From: an uncultured Pseudomonadales bacterium
GTDB lineage: Bacteria; Pseudomonadota; Gammaproteobacteria; Pseudomonadales; Azotimanducaceae
Reading direction: 5' to 3'
Assembly: GCA_937775265.1 (NCBI GenBank)
Contig: CALKBV010000011.1
Coordinates: 186,001-250,000, forward strand
DNA: 64,000 bases
Shown piece after piece: positions 1 through 9,209 of the stretch; positions within the stretch are counted from its first letter, which is position 1, and the number at the start of each line of letters is the position of its first letter. A program made the position numbers and the translations under genes. The notes beneath the pieces are model-generated. The model saw only the letters and a list, made by a program, of their open reading frames with translations, was not told the origin of the DNA and did not search any database.

Positions 1-1626
1 CCTTGTAGCAATCGGTTCAAAATACCCGGCCGCATGTATGGCAAACAAAACCGAAGCAACACCAACTGCAAGAGCGATATAGGATCGCAGATCCCAGGTA
101 ATTGCGAGCAGCAATACTGCTACAAACGGTACGAGTATCAGGCCGATTTCACCCGCATTGGTACTGACCTTGCTGTGACCAAGGTGTGCTGGCAGCACCA
201 GTTGCGATTCGATTAAGGAAAACATCAGACAACACATGACGGTTGTGGCGATCACACCCATGATTTGGCCCATGGTGCCAACGCCGAACAACAATGGCAT
301 AAAGACCGCTACTGTCGTTAATACGCCGAACGTAACGGGAATGGTGACACGCTGGGCACCTTCAATGGCACCGGTGAGTTGGCTGACCCCTTCCTGATGC
401 CGCGAGTGAATGCTTTCTCCGACGACGATGGCGTCATCTACCAAGACGCCTAGCACCAGGATTAAACCAAACAATGTAATAACGTTGATGGATAGGCCAA
501 TGGCGTTGATCAGGAAGAATGCACCCATGAAAGCAACCGGCACACCAAGACTAACCCAGAACGCCAGTCGCGGACGAAGGAAAAGCGACAGGACAATTAG
601 CACCATGAGAAACCCCTGGCGCCCGCTTTTTAGCAATATATCCAGACGATCTGTCAGTATTAGAGAACCGTCATTCCAGATAGTGAGGTCCACGCCCTCG
701 GGTAGTCGATGCCGTACGTCTTTGATGTACTGCTTGGCGGCGCCGCTGATTGTCTCGAGATCCTGTTCGCCGATTCTCGCTACTCGAATCATCGCTGCCG
801 GCTTGCCATTGAAACGCAGAGATTGATCGGTATCTGCGAATCCATCAATAACAGTTGCAACATCCTTTAGCAGAACTCTCGTACCGTCTGCGCGCCTGGT
901 GACTGCAAGGTCCTCGAACTCATGCCCCCAATAGGCCTGACCTTTTGTACGCAAAAGGATTTCACCGGCATTGGTTTTGATAGACCCGCCGGGCAGGTCG
1001 AGTGAGCCTGAGCGAACCGCGCCTGCTACCTGGTCGAACGTAAGGTTGTATTTTCGAAGGGAAGCCTCTGATACTTCGATTGAAATTTCGTACGGACGGG
1101 TGTTGGCGACTGTGACCTGAGTAACATCTGGCAGTTGTGCTATGTCATCGCGCACCTGCTGGCCGAGTTGTTTCAATGTTCGCTCATCTTCAGGGCCGGT
1201 GATGGCGATATCGAGGACGTTCCTCACTGTCTCGACTAGATTGATGATCGGCTTCTCGGTTTCCTCGGGGAAGGTGTCGATAGCATCTACACGATTTTTT
1301 ACATCGTCGAGCGCCTTGGACTCATCAGCGCTCTCGTACAATTCAACAGATACAGAACACAGGCCTTCGTTAGCGTTGGATCGAATTTGTTTAACACCTT
1401 CAATACCTTCCAGAGCTTCTTCAATTCGGATACATACGCCATCTTCGACTTCTTCAGGTGCGGCACCAAGATACGGAACGCTGATGCTGATGACGGGAAT
1501 ACTAATATCCGGAAATGATTTTCTCGGCATGTTCGGCAGCGTCACTAGTCCAGCGAGAATGATCAATCCCATGAGAAGGTTTGCCGCGACGTGGTTGTTC
1601 GCGAACCACGCAATAATGGGTTTCAT
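1..1626 (-). CDS. RND-family efflux permease, 3' part cut off by window edge
   Basis: Inner-membrane proton-driven RND (AcrB/MexB-like) transporter. Reading the minus strand from ATG at 1626 gives an open frame to the window edge, about 540 of the usual 1,000 or more residues. It begins MKPIIAWFANNHVAANLLMG, with a first membrane helix near residues 13-30. A periplasmic porter domain follows, then a cluster of membrane helices containing LVDDAIVVGE, where the Asp pair matches the RND proton-relay aspartates. The start overlaps the stop of the adaptor gene by four bases (ATGA), so the two are translationally coupled. The substrate cannot be told from sequence. The family call is firm. The C-terminal half lies outside the window. 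Confidence 0.93.
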   Translation of the reverse strand, partial: MKPIIAWFANNHVAANLLMGLIILAGLVTLPNMPRKSFPDISIPVISISVPYLGAAPEEVEDGVCIRIEEALEGIEGVKQIRSNANEGLCSVSVELYESADESKALDDVKNRVDAIDTFPEETEKPIINLVETVRNVLDIAITGPEDERTLKQLGQQVRDDIAQLPDVTQVTVANTRPYEISIEVSEASLRKYNLTFDQVAGAVRSGSLDLPGGSIKTNAGEILLRTKGQAYWGHEFEDLAVTRRADGTRVLLKDVATVIDGFADTDQSLRFNGKPAAMIRVARIGEQDLETISGAAKQYIKDVRHRLPEGVDLTIWNDGSLILTDRLDILLKSGRQGFLMVLIVLSLFLRPRLAFWVSLGVPVAFMGAFFLINAIGLSINVITLFGLILVLGVLVDDAIVVGESIHSRHQEGVSQLTGAIEGAQRVTIPVTFGVLTTVAVFMPLLFGVGTMGQIMGVIATTVMCCLMFSLIESQLVLPAHLGHSKVSTNAGEIGLILVPFVAVLLLAITWDLRSYIALAVGVASVLFAIHAAGYFEPIATR

Positions 1627-2780
1627 GAGGACAACACGCCTGTTTCTGTCACGGGTTCTACCAACATCCCCTCAACTGCGTTGCTAATCGTCGACAGGCA
1701 TATAGTCTCGCCAGATTTGAAACCGCTCGTGATGTAAACGTCTTCTTCCACTGTACGCAGGATATTCACATCTCTAAACTGCAGCCTGTACTCGCTGCTT
1801 AGAACATAAATCTGTTCATTGGCCTGCAGAGCTGATCTGGGCATTATGTAAACGTTGTCCACGGTGTTGCCTATAATTTCAGCTTCAACAAACAAACCAA
1901 TGGCCAGTGGCGGTCGGTTCCCTGAACGTTCATAGGGTGCCTCAACCTGCGCGACTACGTTGATCATGCGGGTTTTGGGATCGAGTTCTCCCTCTGTCCG
2001 GACAATTTTGCCTTCCCAGGTATGGTTTGCTCCAGCAAACCGGGCTCGCAGTATTGCCGTGGGTTGATTTGGAGACTCCTGTCCCGCAAGGGGTAGATCC
2101 AGATGGGCGAGCTCTTCATCATGCAGTGGTAATCTCACTTCGGCGAAATCAGTGGCATACAGGCTCGCTATTGGCGCGCCTCGATTCACAAACTGACCAA
2201 TGTCCACGCGTTTAGATCGGACCCTGCCGTCGTAAGGTGCCTTGATCTTCGTTCGGGAAATATCACGTTCTGCGCGGGATAGTCTGGCCGCCGCTTCACG
2301 AATTGACGCCTGTCCGAATCTCAACCGGTTGAGCGCATCATCCTGTTGTGACTGGCTGGCCGATTGTTGCTTTGCAAGGTCCAATAGTCGTTCGTAGGCT
2401 TTCTTCGCGTTGGTAAGTTCGCTCTTGGCTGCGGCGAGGGATGCCCTCGCCTGTTCCAGTGCGACTTCATAGTCCAGGGGGTCGATCTCCAGGAGTATTT
2501 CTCCTTTTCGAATAAATCCACCACTCACCATCGATGGTGAGATTTTGATGACTCGCCCGGAGACTTCAGGAATAAGCTCGCTTTCGGTCCTGGGCAGAAC
2601 AGATCCATACGTCAGAACGGAAAGTTGCACCGTTTCACTCGTTGCGATCCAGGTGCGTACCAGGGGTGCGCTACTGGCGGGAGGTTTCTGGTCCATTGTT
2701 GGACCGGTCTTGATAATGATCCCCATCGTGATGAAACCCGCAACAACGATAGCGATGGGGAATAGAATACGCTTAATCAT
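1623..2780 (-). CDS. RND efflux periplasmic adaptor (membrane fusion protein)
   Basis: Adaptor that links the inner-membrane RND pump to an outer-membrane channel. The N-terminus is a signal anchor (MIKRILFPIAIVVAGFITMG). A biotinyl-lipoyl-like half follows (GRVIKISPSMVSGGFIRKGE), then an Ala/Lys/Glu/Arg-rich alpha-hairpin (about residues 105-165) and the returning lipoyl half (APYDGRVRSKRVDIGQFVNR). The C-terminal part is beta-barrel-like. I chose ATG 2780 because AAAGG sits 6-7 bases upstream. An in-frame ATG at 2795 lacks a Shine-Dalgarno sequence. The gene overlaps the end of the TetR gene by eight bases and the permease start by four, giving a regulator-adaptor-permease operon. Confidence 0.92.
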   Translation of the reverse strand: MIKRILFPIAIVVAGFITMGIIIKTGPTMDQKPPASSAPLVRTWIATSETVQLSVLTYGSVLPRTESELIPEVSGRVIKISPSMVSGGFIRKGEILLEIDPLDYEVALEQARASLAAAKSELTNAKKAYERLLDLAKQQSASQSQQDDALNRLRFGQASIREAAARLSRAERDISRTKIKAPYDGRVRSKRVDIGQFVNRGAPIASLYATDFAEVRLPLHDEELAHLDLPLAGQESPNQPTAILRARFAGANHTWEGKIVRTEGELDPKTRMINVVAQVEAPYERSGNRPPLAIGLFVEAEIIGNTVDNVYIMPRSALQANEQIYVLSSEYRLQFRDVNILRTVEEDVYITSGFKSGETICLSTISNAVEGMLVEPVTETGVLSS

Positions 2781-3418
2781 GTCTTTGCCTTTCATTCGGT
2801 TGTGCTAATCCAGCTTCTGCGTAGTCGAGCATCCGGTCGATGCCGGAAATGAACGTTGAGTGGGTAGCTTCAGTTCCAAGTGGAGCATTGAACTGAAGTA
2901 GGTGGATCATGGATCCAATCATGAAATGGAACCTCCAGCTCAGTTCCTCGGCTGGTACATCAGGGAGTACCTCTGAGAGGGCCAACTGGTAGCGTGCAGC
3001 AATTTTGCCAAATTCCTGTTCCAGGATCGGTTTTGTCAACGATGCTGGTTCGGCATAAATTCGACCGATCAGGGCAGGTACCCGATGGTTTTTGTATACT
3101 GCCTCTACTAATGGAGTGAAAAAAGATTCCAACACCGATCTGGCAGTTAGTGGGCGCTCACTCTCTGTTAGCTTCTTTAGTAGCGAGAGCCTTTCCTCGT
3201 TTATCGGCTGAACACAACGGTGAAAAACCGAGGCGAACAGCCCTTTTTTGGACCCAAAATGAGTAGTGAGTGGCCGCAAGATTAACCCCGGCCGCAGAGG
3301 CGATTGCTCGTAGCGAGGTAGCTGCATAGCCATGCTCCACAAACAAGCATTCGGCCGCATCCAAAATTTTTACCTGGGTGTCGGTTGGCGCTGTGTCCGC
3401 GGTATTGTCTGTCATCAT
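2773..3418 (-). CDS. TetR/AcrR-family repressor, frameshifted
   Basis: DNA-binding repressor, probably of the adjacent pump. The N-terminal helix-turn-helix is in one frame (residues 16-50, ILDAAECLFVEHGYAATSLR then AIASAAGVNLAA). The ligand-binding domain is in the next frame (HFGSKKGLFASVFHR to the end). Dropping one base, the A at 3262 on the + strand, restores the family's expected THYHFGSKKGLF junction and a 214-residue protein of normal TetR length. The break is therefore a single inserted base in otherwise conserved sequence: a sequencing error or a very recent mutation. It starts at ATG 3418, seven bases from a perfect palindrome (3425-3438), and overlaps the adaptor gene downstream. 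Confidence 0.82.
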
Positions 3419-3424
3419 TTAAAA

Positions 3425-3438
3425 CAAACGATCGTTTG
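3425..3438. promoter_or_regulatory. Candidate TetR operator palindrome
   Basis: CAAACGATCGTTTG is a perfect 14-bp palindrome seven bases upstream of the TetR start codon, in the divergent region between the repressor and the gene starting at 3582. TetR-family autorepressors typically bind such dyads. Binding by this regulator is inferred. Confidence 0.65.
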
Positions 3439-3581
3439 AATCAAGCAACGTATACATTGCTAACATCTAACGCAAGTTTTTTCGGGACAGGATGGTTGGC
3501 CGAGAAAGGCCAGTTTAGGGGTCCAGTCGGGTAGCACTTTCCTGATATGGTATTGGTCATACGTTGAAGCTGGAGAAAAAG

Positions 3582-3917
3582 ATGGCCAAGAAGCAGCTGG
3601 TTCTTGTGTTGACCGAACCGACTGAGGGAGAGGCAGACGAATTTAACCGATACTATGAAGACCTGCATCTTGACGAGGTCCTGCAAACAACCGGATGGAA
3701 GACGGCGCAGCGCTACCAATTGGTTGAGCAGGCAGGTCAGGAGTGTCCACTCCCTTACCTGGCTGTTTATGAGGCAGAATCTGCTGAGGGAAAATCTGCA
3801 ATTGCCAGGATGAATGAAACCCGGTCGCAGCGACAGCAAAGTGGAGCGCTAAACCGGCGGACTGCTGGTGCCTGGATATTCGAGGCCATTGGTCCGGAAC
3901 ATAAAAAGGAGCGTTAA
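3582..3917 (+). CDS. Small EthD-like / dimeric alpha-beta barrel protein
   Basis: A 111-residue protein starting MAKKQLVLVLTEPTEGEADE. It carries FNRYYEDLHLDEVLQTTGWK, which resembles the YxxxHxxEVL-type helix of EthD/DUF4286-like ferredoxin-fold (dimeric alpha-beta barrel) proteins that often accompany oxidoreductases. ATG 3582 is preceded by GGAG with six-base spacing. A TTG eighteen bases upstream has no such support. The stop directly abuts the ATG of the MDR oxidoreductase at 3918, so the two are very likely co-transcribed. No catalytic residues can be assigned. The role is unknown, perhaps an accessory or stress-related barrel protein. Confidence 0.7.
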   Translation: MAKKQLVLVLTEPTEGEADEFNRYYEDLHLDEVLQTTGWKTAQRYQLVEQAGQECPLPYLAVYEAESAEGKSAIARMNETRSQRQQSGALNRRTAGAWIFEAIGPEHKKER

Positions 3918-4937
3918 ATGTCAAATATGAAGAATGGACGGTGGCTGGTGAAGTCCTACCCGGCAGATGAGGTTAGTGTTGATAATTTCGAGCTTGTCTA
4001 TGCGGAGGTTCCTGAGCCAGGTGAGGGTGAGGTTCTTATCCAGACGACGTCTCTGGTCATGTCTCCGCCACTTCGGATGGCGATCGGAACCGGAGGGATC
4101 ACGGGAAACCGTGTGAAGGTTGGGGCCATGATGAGGGGGTCGGGGCAGGGTGTTGTGGTGAAATCCCGACATCCCGATTTTACAGAAGGTGATCTGGTCG
4201 CCGGCGCTATGGGTTGGCAGGAATATGCCGTGACTGATGGTGAGCGACCCTTCCCGCTGGAAAAAATCTCCCCCAGGGCCGGGCAACCGATTAGCGCTAA
4301 CCTGCATGTCATGGGTGCTAGTGGTGCGACCGCTTATGTTGGCCTTTACGACATTGCAAAACCTAAAGTGAGCGATGTCATATTGGTGTCCGCAGCCGCA
4401 GGTAGCGTTGGCGCACTGGTGTGCCAACTGGCTAAGTTTTCGGGTTGTCGTGTAATAGGAATTGCCGGCAACGAAAAAAAATGTCGTTGGCTGAAAGATG
4501 ACCTTGGCCTGAGCGAAGTGATCAACTACAAAACCGAGGATGTGGCAGAACGGCTACGGGAGGTTTGCCCCAACGGCGTCGATATCTATTTTGACAATGT
4601 CGGTGGTGAAATTTTGGATACCGCGTTGGGGCAGATCGCCCATGGAGCAAGGATAGTGCTATGTGGTGCTACATCCCAATATGAAGGTGACGCGAACTGG
4701 TATGGGCCGAGTAATTATTTCAACCTGGTGTACAAGGAAGCAACCATGCAGGGGTTTTATATCTTCAGCTACACGCATCGATTCAAGGAAGCGCATCGAC
4801 GACTGGGTGCGCTGATCGCCAACGGTAATCTTGTATACAATGAGGATGTTCTCGAGGGCGTTGAACAGCTGCCAGCTGGGCTTATTAGGGTGTTATCGGG
4901 CGAAAATTTCGGCACCCAGTTAGTCAGGCTTTCCTGA
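3918..4937 (+). CDS. NADP-dependent MDR oxidoreductase (LTB4 dehydrogenase/CurA-like)
   Basis: Zinc-free medium-chain dehydrogenase/reductase, 339 residues, the normal length for the prostaglandin/leukotriene B4 12-hydroxydehydrogenase and curcumin reductase group. These reduce alpha,beta-unsaturated ketones or aldehydes with NADPH. The Rossmann motif is AAAGSVGALVCQLAKFSG at about residues 155-172, preceded by the family's GASGATAYVGL stretch. IDIYFDNVGG-like sequence occurs as VDIYFDNVGGEILD. No catalytic zinc cysteines are present. Its ATG follows the stop of the small upstream gene without a gap. The natural substrate cannot be inferred. Confidence 0.9.
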   Translation: MSNMKNGRWLVKSYPADEVSVDNFELVYAEVPEPGEGEVLIQTTSLVMSPPLRMAIGTGGITGNRVKVGAMMRGSGQGVVVKSRHPDFTEGDLVAGAMGWQEYAVTDGERPFPLEKISPRAGQPISANLHVMGASGATAYVGLYDIAKPKVSDVILVSAAAGSVGALVCQLAKFSGCRVIGIAGNEKKCRWLKDDLGLSEVINYKTEDVAERLREVCPNGVDIYFDNVGGEILDTALGQIAHGARIVLCGATSQYEGDANWYGPSNYFNLVYKEATMQGFYIFSYTHRFKEAHRRLGALIANGNLVYNEDVLEGVEQLPAGLIRVLSGENFGTQLVRLS

Positions 4938-5021
4938 TCATATCCCCGGGGCCTTTTCCCAGGACAATCTCCTGAGACAATGCCCCCCAAAAGGCAATGC
5001 CCCTCACCCCAAAGCAATCCC

Positions 5022-5918
5022 CTAAGCCAGGAGAGCTGGCGCCAGCGCATCATGTGATCCTGCCGCAAACTCCGTTAGCTGGACTCGACTGATCCCAAGG
5101 TCGTTTAGTGATTCCAGGGCGAAAGCCACATCGGCGGGGTGGCCCATAAAATTTCCCAGGAAACCATTACCCATCATTGCCTTCATGCTATGAACGGCTT
5201 TGTTGTCGCCGGCGGCTGTGAGGATAAAAATACCGATAGGGATATCGTTATTGATTTTTCGTACACGCTCAACGTTTCGCTTCACCTCGTCTTCCGTGAC
5301 GGTTGCCATGATCCCAAGGTCTATAGCACCTCCTCTGGTAGAGCGAGCGCTAGCCTTCACTTCGATTCGATCGACCAGTGGGGTTATTTCCCGTATGCCC
5401 CTTGGGCCACCTGCAGAACCAACCAGCGCTGGCGGGTTCGCTAGCCTGGGACCAACAAAGTTGTCTCCTGAAATCTCGATCTGGTAGTAATCACCGGAAA
5501 ACTGACATTGGTTGGTCTTGATAATCTGGCCCGCGATGGTGATTGCTTCTATATACATTCCAATGCGTTCTGGCGGCTCGGGGTAGGGCATACCAATGGC
5601 TTTCATTTCTGGTTCTGCCCATCCAGCGCCGAGCCCGGCTTCGAATCTCCCCTGGGCTGCCTGTTGCACAGACAACGCACCCTGGGCGAACTCAACCGGA
5701 GATCTGAACAGATTGTTACAAAATGAACTGGTGATTTTTATCTTGCTCGTGCTGCAGGCCATCTGTGTTGCCGCGACGAACACGTGGGGATAAGCGTGAT
5801 CCGTCACCCAAAAGTGGTCAGATGCGCAGACGCCGTGCCAGCCTGCATCTTCCATCTCTCTTGCCCAGGCACCAGGTTCGTTGAAACGACTACCCGGCAT
5901 GTTGACGAAATATTCCAA
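5022..5918 (-). CDS. LLM-class (luciferase-like) flavin oxidoreductase
   Basis: Bacterial luciferase-fold flavoprotein, probably F420- or FMN-dependent, 298 residues. Family features are WHGVCASDHFWVTDH near the N-terminus, the SSFCNNLFRSPVEFAQGALS helix, and GRFEAGLGAGWAEPEMKAIG, which matches the conserved GRFxLGLGxGW region. The start is TTG 5918, supported by AGGAG eight bases upstream. The gene is convergent with the MDR gene and divergent from the 2-oxoglutarate oxygenase at 5992. The substrate is unknown. Whether this organism uses F420 cannot be judged from this window. Confidence 0.87.
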   Translation of the reverse strand: MEYFVNMPGSRFNEPGAWAREMEDAGWHGVCASDHFWVTDHAYPHVFVAATQMACSTSKIKITSSFCNNLFRSPVEFAQGALSVQQAAQGRFEAGLGAGWAEPEMKAIGMPYPEPPERIGMYIEAITIAGQIIKTNQCQFSGDYYQIEISGDNFVGPRLANPPALVGSAGGPRGIREITPLVDRIEVKASARSTRGGAIDLGIMATVTEDEVKRNVERVRKINNDIPIGIFILTAAGDNKAVHSMKAMMGNGFLGNFMGHPADVAFALESLNDLGISRVQLTEFAAGSHDALAPALLA

Positions 5919-5991
5919 GTGAAACTCCTGAGTTGCCCCATTGGGGTAGTTAAAGGATGATGTTACAACTTTTTGTCACGAAACAGTTTTT

Positions 5992-6951
5992 ATGTTGGTT
6001 CCAACGATTGATCTTAAAGCAGCCGAAAAAGATGTCACCGCCCTCAAACCTTTGGATGCGGCCTGCCGTGATCACGGGTTTTTCCTGATACGTCATCACG
6101 GCATGGATGCGGCAATTGAACAGATGTGGCGAGCTGCATCGGGCTTCTTCGACCAGCCCTCAGAGGCTAAACGGGAGGTATTGCGCACAGAAAGTATTCC
6201 GCTTGGGTATTTCGATCGGGAGCTGACAAAACGTAAGCGTGACCTGAAGGAAGTGTTTGATTACATGCAGCCACGAGCTGATGGGTCAGACCTTAATCAA
6301 TGGCCCGCAGGCCAACCCGAGTTTTATAAGGCGATGAATCGGTTTTTTACCGAGGCAAGTACTGTCGCAGAGCGAACCCTTAGTCTTGTCTATCGTGCGC
6401 TTGCCGGCGATGGAATCAGTCGCCTGTCGATGCCGGAAGGTGATCCCAGAACCAGTACCGTTCGGCTTAACTATTACCCGGTTGATGATCCTCTGTCCGA
6501 TGATGAACAATCAGCTGTGGCGGGCCTTGGAGATATGGCCCTGCATCATCACACAGACCCTGGGGTATTAACGTTACTGCTGCAGGACATGACCGGTGGG
6601 CTTCAGACGCTTTCTAAAGAAGATGGCTGGATCGATGTGACGCCAGAGGAAAGTACGATCGTGGTCAACCTCGGGGATTCGCTGCAGGTCTGGAGTAATG
6701 ACAACTACCGAGCAGCGGTTCACCGGGTGGTGCCGATGGCAACGCTGAAAAATGGCAGCGATGGGCGGTTCAGTACGCCCTACTTTTACAATCCCAAAGG
6801 TGATGCGGTACTCGAACCGCTAAGTGAATTATCGAGAGATGTGCCCCTTTATCGCAGTTTTACCTGGCGCGAGTACATCAAGGGCAGGGTAGACGATAAC
6901 TACGCTGACCTGGGTGAAGACGATATCCAGATAGCCCAATATAGAGCCTGA
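5992..6951 (+). CDS. 2-oxoglutarate/Fe(II) dioxygenase (isopenicillin N synthase-like)
   Basis: Non-haem iron oxygenase of 319 residues in the IPNS/gibberellin-oxidase superfamily. An N-terminal DIOX_N-like segment (CRDHGFFLIRHHGM) precedes the double-stranded beta-helix. The Fe(II) triad is visible as H187 and D189 (HHHTDPGVL) and H244 (AVHRVVP). R259 and S261 (RFS) form the usual RxS motif that binds the 2-oxoglutarate carboxylate. It is divergent from the LLM gene and convergent with the hydroxyacyl-CoA dehydrogenase, leaving only 15 bases between their stops. No strong Shine-Dalgarno sequence precedes ATG 5992. The substrate is unknown. Confidence 0.9.
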   Translation: MLVPTIDLKAAEKDVTALKPLDAACRDHGFFLIRHHGMDAAIEQMWRAASGFFDQPSEAKREVLRTESIPLGYFDRELTKRKRDLKEVFDYMQPRADGSDLNQWPAGQPEFYKAMNRFFTEASTVAERTLSLVYRALAGDGISRLSMPEGDPRTSTVRLNYYPVDDPLSDDEQSAVAGLGDMALHHHTDPGVLTLLLQDMTGGLQTLSKEDGWIDVTPEESTIVVNLGDSLQVWSNDNYRAAVHRVVPMATLKNGSDGRFSTPYFYNPKGDAVLEPLSELSRDVPLYRSFTWREYIKGRVDDNYADLGEDDIQIAQYRA

Positions 6952-6966
6952 AGTTCCTGGCACCTC

Positions 6967-7962
6967 TTACTGGTGCGAAAGATAAACCTCTAACAGTTCG
7001 GTGATAACTGCCGGCTCGAACATCTCCAGTAGTTCAGGTGAGGATTTGTCGTATCCCAGAGCTTCCTTGCAGATGAGATGCAGGTCATCTCTGCTACACA
7101 GTGCTTGAGCAAGAATGTCCTTGCCTGGAAATATCATCGCGCCTCTGAGTCGCTTCACAATTGCCGATGTTTTATCCTTTGAAACGTCGCCAACTTCCTC
7201 AATATCCCAGTCTGGAGAATTGAGCCTGGATCTCTCCTGAAGCTCAGGCGCGGCGCGATAGCCCCTGCCAAGAACCTCCAGATTACAACTGGAGGCAGCC
7301 ATTACCGGTAAGCCAACAAGGTTCATGACTGCAAAGGGCCCAAGGCCGATGCCCAACCTGTTTTTGACAACGGAGTCAACTTCGCCTGGAGATGCAATGT
7401 TCAAACACCGGCTGGCCTCGTTAATGTACGGTAACGACTGGCGGTTTAGGATAAAGCAGGGTGTGTCTTTACATTTCACCGCTAGCTTTTCTGCGGATTT
7501 CATCCACTTAAGGATAGCGTCTGTATAGTGTGTCTCCGTATGATCGCTGGGAATAACCTCGACGACCGGATTCATATCAGCTGGATTGTTATAGTGCACC
7601 CCTATAAATCTGTTGGGGTTGGTAACAGCCTTCTCCAGATCCCCTATGAGTAGCGAGCTGGTGTTCGATGCAATCAGGCACTCAGGTGAGACCGCTGAAG
7701 AAATTTGACTGAGCACCTGGCGTTTCACATCCAAATCTTCGAACACTGCCTCAATGACATAATCGACCCCGTTGATGGCGGTCATGTCCGACGTGTATTG
7801 CAGGTCCGAATTTTCGTTGACTCGCGCCGCTCGTGCCAGTTGTTCCTCGTTGTTATCAACCAGGGTCACCTGAATACTATGGCTTGCCATGTGTCTGGCA
7901 ATGCCTGAACCCATTAGTCCTGCGCCGACTACCGCTGCTTTGTTGATCATCAAGTTTACCAT
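6967..7962 (-). CDS. 3-hydroxyacyl-CoA dehydrogenase family protein
   Basis: NAD-dependent 3-hydroxyacyl-CoA (or carnitine-type) dehydrogenase of about 331 residues. It has GAGLMGSGIA as dinucleotide-binding motif, SNTSSLLIGDL with the catalytic-region Ser/Asn, GVHYNNPADMNPVVEVIP in place of the usual HFFNP segment, and FILNRQSLPYINEA with the conserved Asn. The HYNNP variant suggests an atypical substrate. Start choice: ATG 7962 overlaps the SDR stop (ATGGTAA) and suits coupling. ATG 7950 gives MINKAAVVGAG and is also possible. Codons further upstream lie inside the SDR gene. It is co-directional with, and downstream of, that SDR. Confidence 0.87.
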   Translation of the reverse strand: MVNLMINKAAVVGAGLMGSGIARHMASHSIQVTLVDNNEEQLARAARVNENSDLQYTSDMTAINGVDYVIEAVFEDLDVKRQVLSQISSAVSPECLIASNTSSLLIGDLEKAVTNPNRFIGVHYNNPADMNPVVEVIPSDHTETHYTDAILKWMKSAEKLAVKCKDTPCFILNRQSLPYINEASRCLNIASPGEVDSVVKNRLGIGLGPFAVMNLVGLPVMAASSCNLEVLGRGYRAAPELQERSRLNSPDWDIEEVGDVSKDKTSAIVKRLRGAMIFPGKDILAQALCSRDDLHLICKEALGYDKSSPELLEMFEPAVITELLEVYLSHQ

Positions 7963-8729
7963 CCCGGCTTTATTGAGAGACCACAATCCACTGTCAGCAC
8001 GGTTCCTGATATGGACGCGGACATTGGGCTGGCAAGGAATACGCATGTGTTTGCTATATCCTTTGGGTCTACCAGTCTGCCGAGTGGCGCAGCCGCTTTC
8101 CAGGCAGCAACACCTTCAGGCCAGCCTTCTTCAATGCCGGCGCGATTAATCAAACCTGGTGCGATGGCGTTAACACGAATTCCACGGGGCCCGAACTCCA
8201 GCGCTGAGGCTTTAGTGAGCATTTCTAATGCCGCTTTTGAAGTGGCGTAATGACTATGCCCTGGCGCCGGGCGAGATCCCTCGATGGACGAAATGTTGAT
8301 GATGGACCCTCCGCCTTTCTTGCCCAGTGCTTCTTGAGCCGAGAACAATTGGGTCAGTCGCATCGGTGCGTCCACGTTAGTCGTCATAGTGCTGGACCAG
8401 AGGCCCTCTGAAATATTCGGTAGATCAGAAATGCCCTGGGATTGCGTGGCCGCACAGTTAACGAGTATGTCGATTGGGCCAAGGGCTTCTACGGCCTTAT
8501 TGAACAGCAGGGTTACGTCTTCCAGGTCGTGCAGATTTGCTTGAATAACAACCGACGAATGTAAGAGTCTACTGGATAGTTCGTCTGCGCCGCGCTTGTT
8601 GTCATGGTAGTGAACAGCAACCGAAGCCCCGGCCGCATCGAGTGCTTCGGCCAGAAAAGTGCCTAGGCCGCTGCTGGCGCCTGTAACCAGTGCGTTGCAA
8701 CCGTCGAGTGAAAGCGTGATGCCGCCCAT
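7956..8729 (-). CDS. Short-chain dehydrogenase/reductase
   Basis: Classical SDR of 257 residues, NAD(P)-dependent, most likely acting on a hydroxy- or keto-acid or acyl substrate. It shows TGASSGLG (cofactor loop), VNCAA in place of NNAG, the Ser in INISSIEG, YATSK (catalytic Tyr and Lys), and a C-terminal SISGTVLTVDCG. ATG 8729 is preceded by AGGGG at good spacing. An earlier in-frame ATG at 8762 adds an eleven-residue extension without support. It precedes the hydroxyacyl-CoA dehydrogenase with an overlap, so the pair probably act in one degradative step series. Confidence 0.88.
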   Translation of the reverse strand: MGGITLSLDGCNALVTGASSGLGTFLAEALDAAGASVAVHYHDNKRGADELSSRLLHSSVVIQANLHDLEDVTLLFNKAVEALGPIDILVNCAATQSQGISDLPNISEGLWSSTMTTNVDAPMRLTQLFSAQEALGKKGGGSIINISSIEGSRPAPGHSHYATSKAALEMLTKASALEFGPRGIRVNAIAPGLINRAGIEEGWPEGVAAWKAAAPLGRLVDPKDIANTCVFLASPMSASISGTVLTVDCGLSIKPGW

Positions 8730-8837
8730 GTAAACCCCTAACGTCTTTTGATGTCGGAGCATATCATTGTTAGTGTGTCAGCAAAGGAGCTGCCTTCTTT
8801 AAAACCACACGGGCTCTAAACTAATGGGTAAACCACA

Positions 8838-9200
8838 TTGACGGACTACTTTGTAAAGAGCGATGAGGCCGCAGAGTTCTGGACAGATGAACGTTGTTTT
8901 ATCACGGAGCTGTGTAACACCGGTTATGCGCCGGGCGGTTCACTTGCGATCGCTCGAGTGGAACCTGGTGTGACGACACAACTACATTCCCTGACCGGAT
9001 TGACCGAGACCTACGTCGTGATTGAGGGCAGTGGCCTGATGGAAGTCGATGGAAACCGGTTTAATATTGCCGCTGGCGACCAGGTGGTGATTCCGCCGGG
9101 AATATCCCAGCGGGTGACTGCGCTGGGTGAGTCTGATTTCAGGTTTTATTGTCTGTGCACGCCACGCTTTTGCGCTGACAGTTACGTAAACCTCGAATAG
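8838..9200 (+). CDS. Cupin-domain protein
   Basis: A 120-residue single-domain cupin. Motif 1 is partial (GVTTQLHSLTGLTETYVVIE). Motif 2 is recognisable around GDQVVIPPGISQRVTALGES. The reduced set of metal-binding histidines makes the metal site uncertain. The only in-frame start is TTG 8838, because an in-frame TAA lies three codons upstream and no ATG follows until well inside the domain. It is divergent from the SDR at 8729 and ten bases upstream of a TPR gene. It may be a sensor, epimerase-like or quercetinase-like protein, but no function can be assigned. Confidence 0.78.
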   Translation: MTDYFVKSDEAAEFWTDERCFITELCNTGYAPGGSLAIARVEPGVTTQLHSLTGLTETYVVIEGSGLMEVDGNRFNIAAGDQVVIPPGISQRVTALGESDFRFYCLCTPRFCADSYVNLE

Positions 9201-9209
9201 GGAATCCGC

